A stretch of 55,090 bases of DNA from CAZQFV01 sp964592645 (GCA_964592645.1 CAZQFV010000026.1:1-55090); one strand, 5' to 3'; numbered from the stretch's first letter, positions 43,778 to 52,158 are shown. The notes: generated by a model not told the origin, from the sequence alone. Numbers and translations: made by a program.

Positions 43778-44677
43778 TCAGATCTCCTCCATGTCCTCGC
43801 GGAACACATCCTCTTCGGGGGTCTCCTCGCCCGCCTCTTCCTCCTCCGCCACCTCGACATCCTCCTCCAGCCCCAGCTCCCCCTCTTCCTCCTCCTCCTC
43901 TTCTTCCTCCTCCTCTTCTTCCTCCTCCTCTTCGATCAGCTCCGGCGCAAAGGCGGCCTGCAGGTGCAGCCCGAGATCGCGGATGTAGGGGCGCACGATC
44001 TCCGTGGAGGGGGTGCCGGCCGGCGGAAAGGACAGCCGGCCGACCATGCGCGGGTGCTGGTAGGTCTCGCGGATAAAGATGGTGACATTGTCCTCGCTCA
44101 GATCGGCGATCGCCGCGGCGTAGCGGTTGCCGGCGTCGATGAACTCGGCCAGCCGCCGGCCGATCCGCGGGTCCAGCCTCCCCAGCGTCTCGCCGGCCTC
44201 GGTCTTGACCACCACCATTGGCCCCTGCGCTTCCAGCCGCACCACGTCGCCGCGGCTCAAGGGCTGCAGGACGCGCCGTGGGGCGACCACGTGCAGCGGC
44301 ACCACCGCCGACTTGCCCGACTCGCTGATGAAGAGGTCCGGGAGGATCTGCTCCCGGCTCATCTCCAGCGCTTGGTCCTGCGCCGCGGCGGAAGCGATAA
44401 TGGCCTCCAGCCGCTCGCGGTTCTTGCGGGCGATGCGGTTGTAGGGGTCTAGCTCCAGGCTGCGGACATAGGCCGCGTGGGCCTCGTCGTAGCGCCGCAG
44501 CTCCATGTACGCCTTGCCCAGGCGGTTGAGGGCGCCGACATTATCCGGCGTCTTTTCCAGGATCAGGTTGTTCAGCCAGACCGCTTCCTCCCAGCGCCCC
44601 TCCAGGGCCAACTGGACGGCTTTTTCCTCCATCTCCTGGCTCCACAGGATGCGGGTACGGGTCTCTTCTTCGCTCAT
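43778..44677 (-). CDS. TPR protein with poly-glutamate C-terminal tail
   Basis: 299-residue protein. Residues 15-90 contain two TPRs (AVQLALEGRWEEAVWLNNLILEKTP; ALNRLGKAYMELRRYDEAHAAYVRSLELDP). The middle (about 110-235) is a beta-rich domain (GDVVRLEAQGPMVVVKTEAGETLGRLDP ... VTIFIRETYQHPRMVGRLSFPP) of unknown family, loosely like HIRAN-type or OB-like barrels. The tail carries 17 consecutive Glu residues, encoded by mixed GAG/GAA codons, then further acidic sequence. It may mimic nucleic acid or bind basic partners (inference). ATG 44677 follows GGGGGA. It lies 21 nt after miaB and 74 nt before the RelA-type gene, suggesting a functional pair. Confidence 0.8.
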   Translation of the reverse strand: MSEEETRTRILWSQEMEEKAVQLALEGRWEEAVWLNNLILEKTPDNVGALNRLGKAYMELRRYDEAHAAYVRSLELDPYNRIARKNRERLEAIIASAAAQDQALEMSREQILPDLFISESGKSAVVPLHVVAPRRVLQPLSRGDVVRLEAQGPMVVVKTEAGETLGRLDPRIGRRLAEFIDAGNRYAAAIADLSEDNVTIFIRETYQHPRMVGRLSFPPAGTPSTEIVRPYIRDLGLHLQAAFAPELIEEEEEEEEEEEEEEEEEGELGLEEDVEVAEEEEAGEETPEEDVFREDMEEI

Positions 44678-44698
44678 GCTTTCCCCCTTTGGTAAAGG

Positions 44699-45967
44699 TC
44701 ATCGTAGCGGTTCTCCCTGGAGCGACCAGGGGCTCGCATGGGTCACGCGCACCGTCCGCAGTTGGCCGGCGCACGGTTCGGGGTCGTCGAAGAAGCACCA
44801 TTTGCCGGTCGTCGTTCGCCCGCGCCAGCGGCCCCTGTGCCGGCCTTCCACCAGCACCGCCACCTCCCGCCCCAGGTAGGCGGCGTTGCGCTCGGCGGCG
44901 ATGCCCTCCTGCAGCGCCTCCAACTCCTGTCGGCGCTGCTCCTTGACTTCCGGCGGAACGTCGTCGGGCAGGCGGGCGGCAGCGGTGCCGGGGCGCGGCG
45001 AGTAGGCGGCGATGTGCACGATGTCGAAGCGCTCCTCCTGTAGCAGCCGGCGCGTCCCGGCGTACTCCTCCGCGCTCTCCCCGGGAAAGCCGACGATGAC
45101 GTCGGTGGAGAGAGCCACCTCGGGGATGGCGGCGCGGATCTGCTGCACCAGGCGGCGGTAGTCGTCCAGGGTGTAGCGCCGGCCCATCCGCCGCAGCAGC
45201 CGGTCGTGCCCGGCCTGCACCGGCAGGCTGATGTCGGGGCAGACCTTGGGCAGCGTGCCCACGGCGGCGATCAGCTCGGCGGTCATGTCGCGCGGGTGGG
45301 AGGTGAGGAAGCGCAGCCGCCACAACTCGGGGATCTCGTGCAGCTCCTGGAGCAGGCCGGCCAGGGTGGGCCGGCCGGGCAGGTCGTGGCCGTAGGAGTC
45401 CACGTTCTGCCCGAGCAGGGTGATCTCGCGTACCCCCTGGCCGGCCATGCAGCGGGCCTCGGCGATGATCTCGGCGGGCGGCCGGCTGCGCTCGCGCCCC
45501 CGCCGCAGTGGGACGATGCAGTAGGTGCAGCGGTTGTTGCAGCCGTAAGAGATGGGCAGGAAGGCCACGCAGGGCCGCTCGGCGCCGTCCAGGTGCGGCA
45601 GGCCGGCCGTGTCCACCGCTTGGGGACCGGGGTAAGCCGCCAGCACCTCGTCCACCGCCGAGGGCGGGAAGAAGGCCTCCACCATCGGGAAGCGCTGCGC
45701 CAGGTCGGGCGCCGGCTCCACGCCCACCATGCAGCCCATGAGGGCGATACGCAACCCGGGGCGGCGCTTCTTGAGCCCGCGCAGCGCCTGCAGTTTGCTT
45801 GCGGCGCGCTGCTCGGCGTGGGCGCGCACGCTGCAGGTGTTCAAGACGATCAGGTCGGCCTCCTCCAGCGCGGCCGGCTCGTGGCCGGCCAGCCGCAGCG
45901 CCGCCGCCAGCCGGCTCGAATCGGCGCGGTTCATTTGGCAGCCCGATGTCCAGATGGCGTAGCGCAA
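44699..45967 (-). CDS. miaB: tRNA-2-methylthio-N6-dimethylallyladenosine synthase
   Basis: 422-residue radical-SAM methylthiotransferase that modifies A37 of tRNAs reading UNN codons. N-terminal UPF0004 Cys residues are in TSGCQMN, NTCSVR and LMGCMVG; the radical SAM cluster is GCNNRCTYCIVP; a C-terminal TRAM domain follows. The start is TTG 45967: AGGAGGG lies 5 nt upstream and the family begins at once (RYAIWTSGCQMN). An ATG at 46003 lacks a Shine-Dalgarno site. Promoter at 46016-46044. Confidence 0.92.
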   Translation of the reverse strand: MRYAIWTSGCQMNRADSSRLAAALRLAGHEPAALEEADLIVLNTCSVRAHAEQRAASKLQALRGLKKRRPGLRIALMGCMVGVEPAPDLAQRFPMVEAFFPPSAVDEVLAAYPGPQAVDTAGLPHLDGAERPCVAFLPISYGCNNRCTYCIVPLRRGRERSRPPAEIIAEARCMAGQGVREITLLGQNVDSYGHDLPGRPTLAGLLQELHEIPELWRLRFLTSHPRDMTAELIAAVGTLPKVCPDISLPVQAGHDRLLRRMGRRYTLDDYRRLVQQIRAAIPEVALSTDVIVGFPGESAEEYAGTRRLLQEERFDIVHIAAYSPRPGTAAARLPDDVPPEVKEQRRQELEALQEGIAAERNAAYLGREVAVLVEGRHRGRWRGRTTTGKWCFFDDPEPCAGQLRTVRVTHASPWSLQGEPLR

Positions 45968-46015
45968 AGAGGCCCTCCTGGGCAGCGCGGGGCGCGCGGC
46001 CATAGTTCGGCGCGT

Positions 46016-46044
46016 ATTCTACTACAACCTCCCCCGGTGCGCAA
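46016..46044 (-). promoter_or_regulatory. Sigma70-type promoter for miaB operon
   Basis: On the minus strand: TTGCGC, a 17-nt spacer and TAGAAT; predicted start near 46009. Confidence 0.6.
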
Positions 46045-46052
46045 ACGCGCGG

Positions 46053-46081
46053 TTGACAGAACCTTTCCCCTGGGCTATGAT
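46053..46081 (+). promoter_or_regulatory. Sigma70-type promoter for beta-lactamase-like gene
   Basis: TTGACA at 46053-46058, a 17-nt spacer and TATGAT at 46076-46081. The start point near 46088 is only about 12 nt before the ATG at 46100, so the mRNA has a very short leader. Confidence 0.75.
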
Positions 46082-46099
46082 ATTGCCCGGGGTTTGCTC

Positions 46100-47680
46100 A
46101 TGAAACGTTGGCCCGGGCGCTTCCTGGTGTTCGTATCCCTGACCGGCATCTTTCTCGCCGGCGCCTTGGCGCAGGCCGCGCTCCCGCCCGCGCCCGTCCG
46201 CCCGGACCTGGACTCCCTGGCGCGCGCCATGGCGGTCCGGGCGGCGCACGCCATGCGCCTGGTGGAGCTCCCGCCGCCGCGCCTGCCCCCGGAGGTCTCC
46301 GTCGCCGGCCTGCCGGTCGGCGGCCTGACCCTGGACGAGGCCCGCGCCTGGGTGGAGCAGCACCGCCTGGCGCCCATGCGCCAACCGCTCCCGCTGACCC
46401 TGGGCGGCCAGACCTTTTTCCTGGACCCCGCCCACGCCGGCCTGCAGGTGCACGGCGATCCGGGCTGGGAGGCCCTGCAGTTAGACCTGCGCGCCTGGCC
46501 CCTGCGCCGCTGGGGGGTCTACCTGGACCCGGCCTTTGGCTGGGACCCGCCGCTCCGCCTGGACCTGCCGCTGGTCGTCGAGGTCGACCTGCCGACCGTG
46601 CGCGCCGCGCTGCAGGAGTTGGCCCGCGGCTATGACCGGGCGCCCACCCCGCTCCGAACCGTGCAGATCACCTCTTCGGAGCGCATCGCCGCCCTGGGCA
46701 TCGACCCCTTCTGGTTCCCTCGTCAGGGCGTCCCCGCCTTTTCCGCGCCCATCCCCGGCCGCCGCCTGGACGTGGAGGCCTCCCTGCCCGCGGTCGTCTC
46801 CATGCTGGGCAACTGGCATCGCGCGCCGGTGGCCCTTTCCACCGCGGTGATTACGCCTCCTGCGCCTTCGCTGGAGACGTTGGCGGATGTGTTGCGGGAA
46901 CAGGTGGCGGACCTCCCGGCGGTGGTGGGCATCTATGTGCGCGACCTGTCAAGCGGCGCCGAGGTGGGGGTGCACGACAAGGTGGCCTTTTCGGCGGCCA
47001 GCGTGTTCAAGATCGCCGTCCTCGTGCAGGCCTACCGCGTGCTGGACGGTCCTCCCGGGGCCGAGGTGCAGGACGACCTGGAGGCCATGATGATCCTGAG
47101 CGACAACGGCGCCGCCAACCGGCTCATGGCCTTTGGCGGGGAGGGCAAGGCTTCGCTCGGTCTGCAGCGGGCCACCGAGATGCTGCGCCGCCTGGGGATC
47201 AGCGACTCCTTCATGTGCAACACCTACGAAGGCGGCCCCCGCTGGCCGGGCTGCCCGCCGCCGGCCCGCCCGGGCCCGGCGGACGAGCCGCAGACCGCGG
47301 CCGACGAGGTCCTGCAGACCACGCCCCGCGACATAGGGCGGCTGCTGGCCGCCCTGTACGATTGCAGCAACGGCCGAGGGCCGCTGCTGGACAAGTTCCC
47401 CGGCGAGATCACCGCCGCAGAGTGCCGGGCCATGCTCGCCCTGATGCAGCGCAACGCCGACATCAACCGCCTGGTGGGCGGCGTGCCCGACATCCCGGTG
47501 GCCCACAAGAGCGGCTGGATCGACGATATGAAGGCCGACGCCGGCATCGTCTTTTCGGCCGGCCGGCCCTATGTCGTCAGCGTCTTTGTCTGGCAGGAAG
47601 GGTTCCTCGACGAGTTCGAGAGCACCTGCTGGATCGCCCGGCTCTCCTGGGTGGTGTACTCCTTCTTCAACCCCCTCTGA
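46100..47680 (+). CDS. Class A beta-lactamase-fold serine hydrolase with VanW-type N-domain
   Basis: 526-residue exported protein. A signal/anchor helix (FLVFVSLTGIFLAGALAQAAL) is followed by PG_binding_4-like segments (VAGLPVGGLTLDEARAWVEQ ... VEVDLPTVRAALQELARGY) and, from about residue 260, a serine hydrolase domain. Active-site elements are SAASVFKI (Ser-x-x-Lys, near 300), SDNGA (near 333) and HKSGW (near 470). It could be a cell-wall peptidase or a beta-lactamase relative; the fused wall-associated domain favours a wall role. A Cys-containing insertion (MCNTYEGGPRWPGCPPP) is unusual and might form a disulfide. Its short leader starts from a strong promoter. Confidence 0.85.
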   Translation: MKRWPGRFLVFVSLTGIFLAGALAQAALPPAPVRPDLDSLARAMAVRAAHAMRLVELPPPRLPPEVSVAGLPVGGLTLDEARAWVEQHRLAPMRQPLPLTLGGQTFFLDPAHAGLQVHGDPGWEALQLDLRAWPLRRWGVYLDPAFGWDPPLRLDLPLVVEVDLPTVRAALQELARGYDRAPTPLRTVQITSSERIAALGIDPFWFPRQGVPAFSAPIPGRRLDVEASLPAVVSMLGNWHRAPVALSTAVITPPAPSLETLADVLREQVADLPAVVGIYVRDLSSGAEVGVHDKVAFSAASVFKIAVLVQAYRVLDGPPGAEVQDDLEAMMILSDNGAANRLMAFGGEGKASLGLQRATEMLRRLGISDSFMCNTYEGGPRWPGCPPPARPGPADEPQTAADEVLQTTPRDIGRLLAALYDCSNGRGPLLDKFPGEITAAECRAMLALMQRNADINRLVGGVPDIPVAHKSGWIDDMKADAGIVFSAGRPYVVSVFVWQEGFLDEFESTCWIARLSWVVYSFFNPL

Positions 47681-47751
47681 TCCCCCGCGTGCAACAAAAG
47701 CCGGCGCTTCTCCGTAACATCTGCGTACCCGTTTACTCCTGGAGGTGGCCG

Positions 47752-48447
47752 ATGGGCGAAGAGCAACTGGAGAAGGAAGAAGGGGTCCCGGTGGTTTCCG
47801 GCGAGGTGATCGAGGGCGCCGCTCCAACGGAGCCCCGGCGGCTGCTGCGTTCCCGGCAGCAGCGCGTGATCGCCGGCGTGTGCGGCGGCCTGGCCGAGTA
47901 CCTGGGGGCCGACGCCGTGCTCGTGCGCGCCCTGTGGATCGTGCTGACGCTGATCACGGGGGTCGCTCCCGGCGTGATCCTCTACCTTTTGGCCATGTTC
48001 CTGGTGCCGGAGGGCGCCGGGGGGGAGACGCGCGCCGCGCCGGCGCGCCCACGCCTCGACAACCGCGTGCTGTGGGGCGGGCTCCTGATCCTGCTGGGCC
48101 TCTACCTGTTCCTGCGGGCCATCTCGGCGCAGGTCCTGCCGGCCGAGTGGCTGGCGGCCTGGAACCACTTCTGGGGCGTCCTCCGCTCCCTGGCCCTGCC
48201 GGCCGTGCTGATCGGCGTGGGCCTGCTGCTGGTGCTGGGCCTGGCCCGCCGCGGCGACTGGGGCACCCAGCGGCTGGTCCGCCCGCGCCAGGAGCGCGTC
48301 ATCGCCGGCGTCTGCAGCGGGTTCGGGCGCTACTTCCGGGTGGACCCGACCTGGGTGCGCATCGTCTGGGCGCTGTTCTTCCTCTTTTCCTGGGGGACGG
48401 CGCTGGTCCTCTATATCGTGGCGCTGCTGCTGATGCCGGAGGAGTGA
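47752..48447 (+). CDS. Double PspC-domain membrane protein
   Basis: 231-residue protein with two PspC domains: RLLRSRQQRVIAGVCGGLAEYLGADAVLVRALW (about 30-90) and RLVRPRQERVIAGVCSGFGRYFRVDPTWVRIVW (about 175-231), separated by two membrane helices (LLILLGLYLFLRAIS; LALPAVLIGVGLLLVLGLA). PspC proteins take part in envelope stress response. The duplication is notable. ATG 47752 follows GGAGGTGG. The gene ends just before a heptamer inverted repeat. Confidence 0.87.
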   Translation: MGEEQLEKEEGVPVVSGEVIEGAAPTEPRRLLRSRQQRVIAGVCGGLAEYLGADAVLVRALWIVLTLITGVAPGVILYLLAMFLVPEGAGGETRAAPARPRLDNRVLWGGLLILLGLYLFLRAISAQVLPAEWLAAWNHFWGVLRSLALPAVLIGVGLLLVLGLARRGDWGTQRLVRPRQERVIAGVCSGFGRYFRVDPTWVRIVWALFFLFSWGTALVLYIVALLLMPEE

Positions 48448-48457
48448 CGGGGAAGCT

Positions 48458-48527
48458 GGAGAGCGGAGGGCTGAGAGCAAAGAGCGGAGAGCTGAATGTC
48501 CGCTCTCCGCTCTTTGCTCTCCACTCT
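48458..48527. terminator. Heptamer-phased inverted repeat between convergent genes
   Basis: Left arm: GGAGAGC, GGAGGGC, TGAGAGC, AAAGAGC, GGAGAGC (48458-48492). A 7-nt loop (TGAATGT) leads to the right arm CCGCTCT, CCGCTCT, TTGCTCT, CCACTCT. The inner 20 bases of each arm are nearly perfect complements. It sits between the stops of the PspC gene and the ABC ATPase gene, so it can act as a bidirectional terminator. Confidence 0.75.
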
Positions 48528-49297
48528 CAAATCAGCGCCTCCAGCAGCTTTCTCTTCAGGGCGATAAAGGATGGGCTGGTGGTCAGGCTCCGTGTGCGGG
48601 GGCGGGAGAGGGCGATGGGCAGCGCCAGCCGGACGCGGGCCGGCCGCGCGGTCAGCACATAGACCCGGTCGGAGAGAAAGACCGCCTCTTCTACATCGTG
48701 GGTGACAAAGAGGATGGTCTGGCGGAGACGCTCCCAGACCTCGAGCAGCCACTCCTGCAGGGTGGCCCGGGTCAGGGCGTCCAGCGCCCCGAAGGGCTCG
48801 TCGAGCAGCAGCACCTGGCGGTGGGCGAGAAAGGTGCGCAGCAGGGCGGCGCGCTGGCGCATGCCGCCGGAGAGGGTCGCCGGGTAGCTGTCGGCGAACT
48901 GCTCCAGGCCAAAGAGCGGCAGGAGCGCGCGGGCCTCCTGCCGGGCAGCGCGCCGGTCGCGGCCGTCCACCTCCGCCGCCAGGATGACATTGTCCAGCAC
49001 GGTGCGCCAGGGCAGGAGCAGGTCGCGCTGCGGCATATAGCCAAAGTGGCCCACCTGCCCGGTCACGTCCCGCCCATCGAGGAGCACCCGTCCGGCGTCG
49101 GCCGGCTCCAGCCCGGTGACGATGTTGAACAGGGTGCTCTTGCCGCAGCCGCTGGGGCCGACCAGGGAGACGAACTCGCCGGCCTGGGCCGTCAGGTCCA
49201 CATCCGCCAACGTGGGGATGTGCACCCGGGGGCCCCAGAAGGCCTTGGTGATCCCCTGCAGCTCCAGCTTTCCGGGCGCGTCCTCGGGAAGGGCCAT
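48527..49297 (-). CDS. thiZ: ABC transporter ATP-binding protein (ThiZ/TauB-type)
   Basis: 256-residue nucleotide-binding subunit of a nitrate/sulfonate/thiamine-precursor type importer. Walker A GPSGCGKST, Q-loop MPQRDLLLPW, signature LSGGMRQRAALLRTF, Walker B VLLLDEPFGALDALTR and H-loop VTHDVEEA are intact. It is the last gene of thiN-permease-binding protein-ATPase under a TPP riboswitch, so the substrate is probably a thiamine pyrimidine precursor. ATG 49297 follows AAGGAT, inside or next to a heptamer repeat. Confidence 0.88.
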   Translation of the reverse strand: MALPEDAPGKLELQGITKAFWGPRVHIPTLADVDLTAQAGEFVSLVGPSGCGKSTLFNIVTGLEPADAGRVLLDGRDVTGQVGHFGYMPQRDLLLPWRTVLDNVILAAEVDGRDRRAARQEARALLPLFGLEQFADSYPATLSGGMRQRAALLRTFLAHRQVLLLDEPFGALDALTRATLQEWLLEVWERLRQTILFVTHDVEEAVFLSDRVYVLTARPARVRLALPIALSRPRTRSLTTSPSFIALKRKLLEALI

Positions 49298-49309
49298 GGC
49301 GGGCGATCC

Positions 49310-49372
49310 TTTCCGCTCTCCGTTTCCCGCCGTGACGGGGGAAAGCAGGGAGCAGAGCGCGGAGAGCGGGCT
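49310..49372. repeat. Heptamer-phased inverted repeat
   Basis: TTTCCGC, TCTCCGT, TTCCCGC, loop CGTGACG, then GGGGAAA, GCAGGGA, GCAGAGC, GCGGAGA, GCGGGCT. Occupies the gap between the binding-protein and ATPase genes and could stabilise the mRNA or reduce downstream expression. Confidence 0.7.
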
Positions 49373-50345
49373 ACTTCTGGGGCAGGAACTCGTTGGTATA
49401 GGCCTTCTGCGGATCGATGGCCTTGGGCAGCAGACCCCGCTCCTCCAGCCAGTTGGCAAAGGCCGCCCAGACCTCGCCTTTCTGCCACCCCCACTGGGCC
49501 GCCTCGGCCTGGTAGCGCGGGCTGAGGTAGGCCTGGCTGAGGCGCACCAACTCGGGGTCGTTCTCCGGGGCGTGCTTCAGCAGGATGGTCGTGGCCTCGT
49601 CGGGGTGGGCGATGGCGTACTCGTAGCCGCGCGCCGTGGCCGCCAGGAAGCGCCGCACCAGGTCGGGCTGCTCGGCGATGGTCTTTTCCCCGGCGATGAG
49701 CACCGGCGTGTAGTAATCGGGGATACAGCTGCCGTAGAGCGGGATCGTCTCCAGGTCCAGGCCCTGGAGCTGCGCCTGGATGCCGTCCCAGCCCTGGAAG
49801 ATCCAGATAAAGTCCACCTGGCGGTTCACCAGCGCCGGGAAGGCGTCGAAGCCCACGTCGACGAACTCGACCCGCCCGGGATCGGCCCCGTCGCACTCCA
49901 TCAGGCCGGCGATGACGGGGGGCTCCAGGGGCAGCCCGTACGATCCGTACTTCCGGCCCTCCCAATCCCGCGGGCGGGCGATGCCGGCCCCCTGCAGGGA
50001 GGCAAAGGCCGAAGTATTGTGCTGCAGGATGGCGGCGATGGAGACCACCGGGATATCGTTGGCCCGGGAGATGGTCACCTCCTCCTGGAACGAGACGCCG
50101 AACTGGGTCTGGCCGGCCGCCACCGCCCGCAGCGCCGCCGCCGGGTCGGCCGGGCTGACGATGCTCACCGCCAGCCCCTCGTCCGCGTAGTAGCCCCGGT
50201 CCAGGGCCACGTACAGGCCGGTGTGGTTGGTGTTGGGCACCCAGTCCAGGGAGACGGTCACCGGTGTCGGGGAGGATGCCCCCGGGCCGCAGGAGACAAG
50301 CGTGAGGAGCAAAACCGTTAGAAGAAATGGGCTGAACCGGTTCAT
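49371..50345 (-). CDS. thiY: ABC substrate-binding lipoprotein (ThiY / NMT1-THI5-like)
   Basis: 324-residue lipoprotein: signal MNRFSPFLLTVLLLTLVSC with lipobox LVSC. The mature part starts VSLDWVPNTNHTGLYVALDRGYY, typical of THI5/ThiY pyrimidine-precursor binding proteins, followed by AVAAGQTQFGVSFQEEVTISRAN and KYGSYGLPLEPPVIAGLMECDG. It would bind a thiamine pyrimidine such as formyl-aminopyrimidine outside the membrane. ATG 50345 follows GGAGGTG. Confidence 0.88.
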   Translation of the reverse strand: MNRFSPFLLTVLLLTLVSCGPGASSPTPVTVSLDWVPNTNHTGLYVALDRGYYADEGLAVSIVSPADPAAALRAVAAGQTQFGVSFQEEVTISRANDIPVVSIAAILQHNTSAFASLQGAGIARPRDWEGRKYGSYGLPLEPPVIAGLMECDGADPGRVEFVDVGFDAFPALVNRQVDFIWIFQGWDGIQAQLQGLDLETIPLYGSCIPDYYTPVLIAGEKTIAEQPDLVRRFLAATARGYEYAIAHPDEATTILLKHAPENDPELVRLSQAYLSPRYQAEAAQWGWQKGEVWAAFANWLEERGLLPKAIDPQKAYTNEFLPQK

Positions 50346-50372
50346 CGCGCACCTCCGAGGAGAGATTCGAAC

Positions 50373-51152
50373 TTACTCTTTTCTTCGTGCCCAGTACCAC
50401 GGCAGGGCAATTCTTTCCAGGCCGGCCACCAGCAGGAACAACCCGATGCTCAGCAGCGAGGTTACGGCGATGCCGGCGAACTCGCGCCCGTAGCGGAAAG
50501 CGTTGTGCGCCCGGCGCATGAAAAAGGCCAGCCCGATGTTGCCGCCGACCCACTCGCCGATGACCGCGCCGATGACGCTGTAGGTGACGCCCACCTTGAG
50601 GCCGGAGAACAAGGCCGGCAGGGCGTTGGGGAAGCGCACCTTGGCAAAGATCTGCCAGCGCGTGGCCCCCATGGAGCGCAGGAGGGCCACCCACTCGGGG
50701 TCGGTGCTGCGCAGCCCGTCGGCGGTGCTGATGACGATGGGGAAGAAGCAGACCAGCGCCACCACCAGCACTTTGGGCAGGGTGCCGTAGCCCAGCCAGA
50801 GCACCAGCAGGGGGGCGATGGCGATGATCGGCACCGTCTGCGAGACGACCAGCAGCGGGTAGACGGTGCGCCGCAGCAGGGGTGAGGTGTCGACGAGCAG
50901 CGCCAGGGCGACCCCGGCGGCCACCGCCAGCAGAAAGCCCAGGACCGCTTCCTTTAGCGTCTGCCAGGCGTGGGCCGGCAGGCCCAGCGAGCGCCAGGAC
51001 TCGATCCCCTCGCCGATCACCTGCCAGGGCGAGGGCAGCAGCCACAGCGCCACGCCGCCGATCCAGGAGACCGCCTGCCACAGGAGCAGCAGGAGCAGCA
51101 GCAGCGCGGCCGGCGGGCCCCATTGGGCCAGAAATCGACGTGCGGGGGTCAT
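50373..51152 (-). CDS. thiX: ABC transporter permease (ThiX-type)
   Basis: 259-residue inner-membrane permease with about six helices. The EAA loop (LRSMGATRWQIFAKVRFPNALPALFSGLKVGVTYSVIGAVIGEW) contacts the ATPase. It overlaps thiN by 4 nt (ATGA), so translation is coupled. Confidence 0.88.
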   Translation of the reverse strand: MTPARRFLAQWGPPAALLLLLLLLWQAVSWIGGVALWLLPSPWQVIGEGIESWRSLGLPAHAWQTLKEAVLGFLLAVAAGVALALLVDTSPLLRRTVYPLLVVSQTVPIIAIAPLLVLWLGYGTLPKVLVVALVCFFPIVISTADGLRSTDPEWVALLRSMGATRWQIFAKVRFPNALPALFSGLKVGVTYSVIGAVIGEWVGGNIGLAFFMRRAHNAFRYGREFAGIAVTSLLSIGLFLLVAGLERIALPWYWARRKE

Positions 51153-51847
51153 GGGTAGCCTCCTGCCGGCCCCTCCCCGCCTACTGGGTAAGGGGGAGAG
51201 GAGGGGCTAGCCACCAGGTGCACCACCAGCAGCCGCCCCTCCTCCAGGCGCACCTCGACCGTGGGGGCGACGGCCACGTTGGACACCCCGCGGGCCGGCC
51301 CGAAGCGCAGCGTCTCCCCGCGCAGGGACCAGCGCAGACCGGCCGTGCGCACGCCGCGGGCCTCGCCCCCCAGGGGGAGCAGCGAGACCGTGTCGCCCAC
51401 GCCGGCCGCCAGGGTGAGGGTTTCCCCGCCGCGCAGCACCAGGGCCTCGTAGTCGGTCCCCAACAGCCGCACCCGCCGGCCGGCCAATCGTTCGTCCGCC
51501 AGCAGTTGCAAATTGGCCAGCGCCTGGTCCGGCCGGCCGCCCCAGGCCGCTAGGATGAGCATCTCCGTGGCCCCGGCTGCGGTGGCGTAGAGCAGCGCCA
51601 GCTCCAGGTCGGTCTCATCCTTGGCCCGGGGGTGCTGCAGCAGCGCGATGTCGTGCTCCTTCAGCCAGCGGACCGTCTCCGTGTCCAGGGAGTCGCCGTC
51701 GCCGACGACGACCTGCGGCGCCAGCCCCAGGGCGCGGGCGTGGCGGGCGCCGCCGTCGGCGGCCACGACGAGCCCGGCGCGGCGGATCTCCTTCTCCCAG
51801 GCGCCGTACTCCTCCAGCATGCCGTTAGCGATGATGAGCGCGATCAT
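51149..51847 (-). CDS. thiN: Thiamine diphosphokinase
   Basis: 232-residue enzyme: thiamine + ATP to thiamine diphosphate + AMP. Motifs include VVAADGGARHARALGLAPQVVVGDGDSLD (family GDxDS) and KDETDLELALLYA, with the C-terminal beta-sandwich (LPLGGEARGVRTAGLRWSL). The C-terminal tail (SPSSPPYPVGGEGPAGG) is encoded by a heptamer-type inverted repeat (51169-51210). ATG 51847 has GGAGG upstream. The gene lies directly behind the TPP riboswitch terminator. Confidence 0.9.
   Translation of the reverse strand: MIALIIANGMLEEYGAWEKEIRRAGLVVAADGGARHARALGLAPQVVVGDGDSLDTETVRWLKEHDIALLQHPRAKDETDLELALLYATAAGATEMLILAAWGGRPDQALANLQLLADERLAGRRVRLLGTDYEALVLRGGETLTLAAGVGDTVSLLPLGGEARGVRTAGLRWSLRGETLRFGPARGVSNVAVAPTVEVRLEEGRLLVVHLVASPSSPPYPVGGEGPAGGYP
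51169..51210. repeat. Heptamer-type inverted repeat inside thiN 3' end
   Basis: GCCCCTC, CCCGCCT, loop ACTGGGT, then AAGGGGG, AGAGGAG, GGGCTAG. It codes for the variable tail of ThiN. Confidence 0.45.
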
Positions 51848-51866
51848 CGGAACGCCGCCCTCCGGC

Positions 51867-51904
51867 GAAAAAAAGAAAACCGCCACCAGCAGACGCGGTG
51901 GCGG
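51867..51904 (-). terminator. Intrinsic terminator of the TPP riboswitch
   Basis: On the minus strand: CCGCCACC, a 9-nt loop, GGTGGCGG, then TTTTCTTTTTTT. It lies between the riboswitch aptamer and the thiN start, as expected for transcriptional control. Confidence 0.85.
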
Positions 51905-51913
51905 CCATGGCGC

Positions 51914-52067
51914 CTCGCTGTTCCTCCGCTGGTATGATCCAGATCAGGTTCCGGGGTCGCCGGCTCGGTAGGTCGGGCGCGCCACGCCAGCCCGAACTGC
52001 GCTGGCCTTGGTGCGCCGGCCTCCGCAGGCCGGCCTCTCAGCCGAGATCATCGGCTCCCCCTGCGAG
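51914..52067 (-). promoter_or_regulatory. TPP (thi-box) riboswitch
   Basis: On the minus strand the aptamer reads CTCGC...GGGGAGCC near 52067-52051, the invariant CTGAGA near 52038, a long extra P3 helix, then ACC..GGAACCTGATCTGGATCA and the closing GCGAG. CTCGC/GCGAG form P1. These are the conserved thi-box elements; TPP binding would favour the terminator at 51867-51904. It controls thiN-thiX-thiY-thiZ. With 52068-52202 it accounts for the 355-nt gene-free stretch. Confidence 0.93.
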
Positions 52068-52158
52068 TCCGTATCGATTTGTTAAGGCCCCTCGCGGTCG
52101 GCGCGGCGGAGCTATTCGTTTTCCCGGGGGGGGACTGGGCGCGGCAGAGCCAAAGGCC

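Noticed and set aside
43865..43935. Poly-Glu tract as a sequencing or assembly slip
   Set aside because: Codons are a mix of GAG and GAA, the frame stays open and the following residues remain acidic, which fits a real tail; slippage between strains is still possible.
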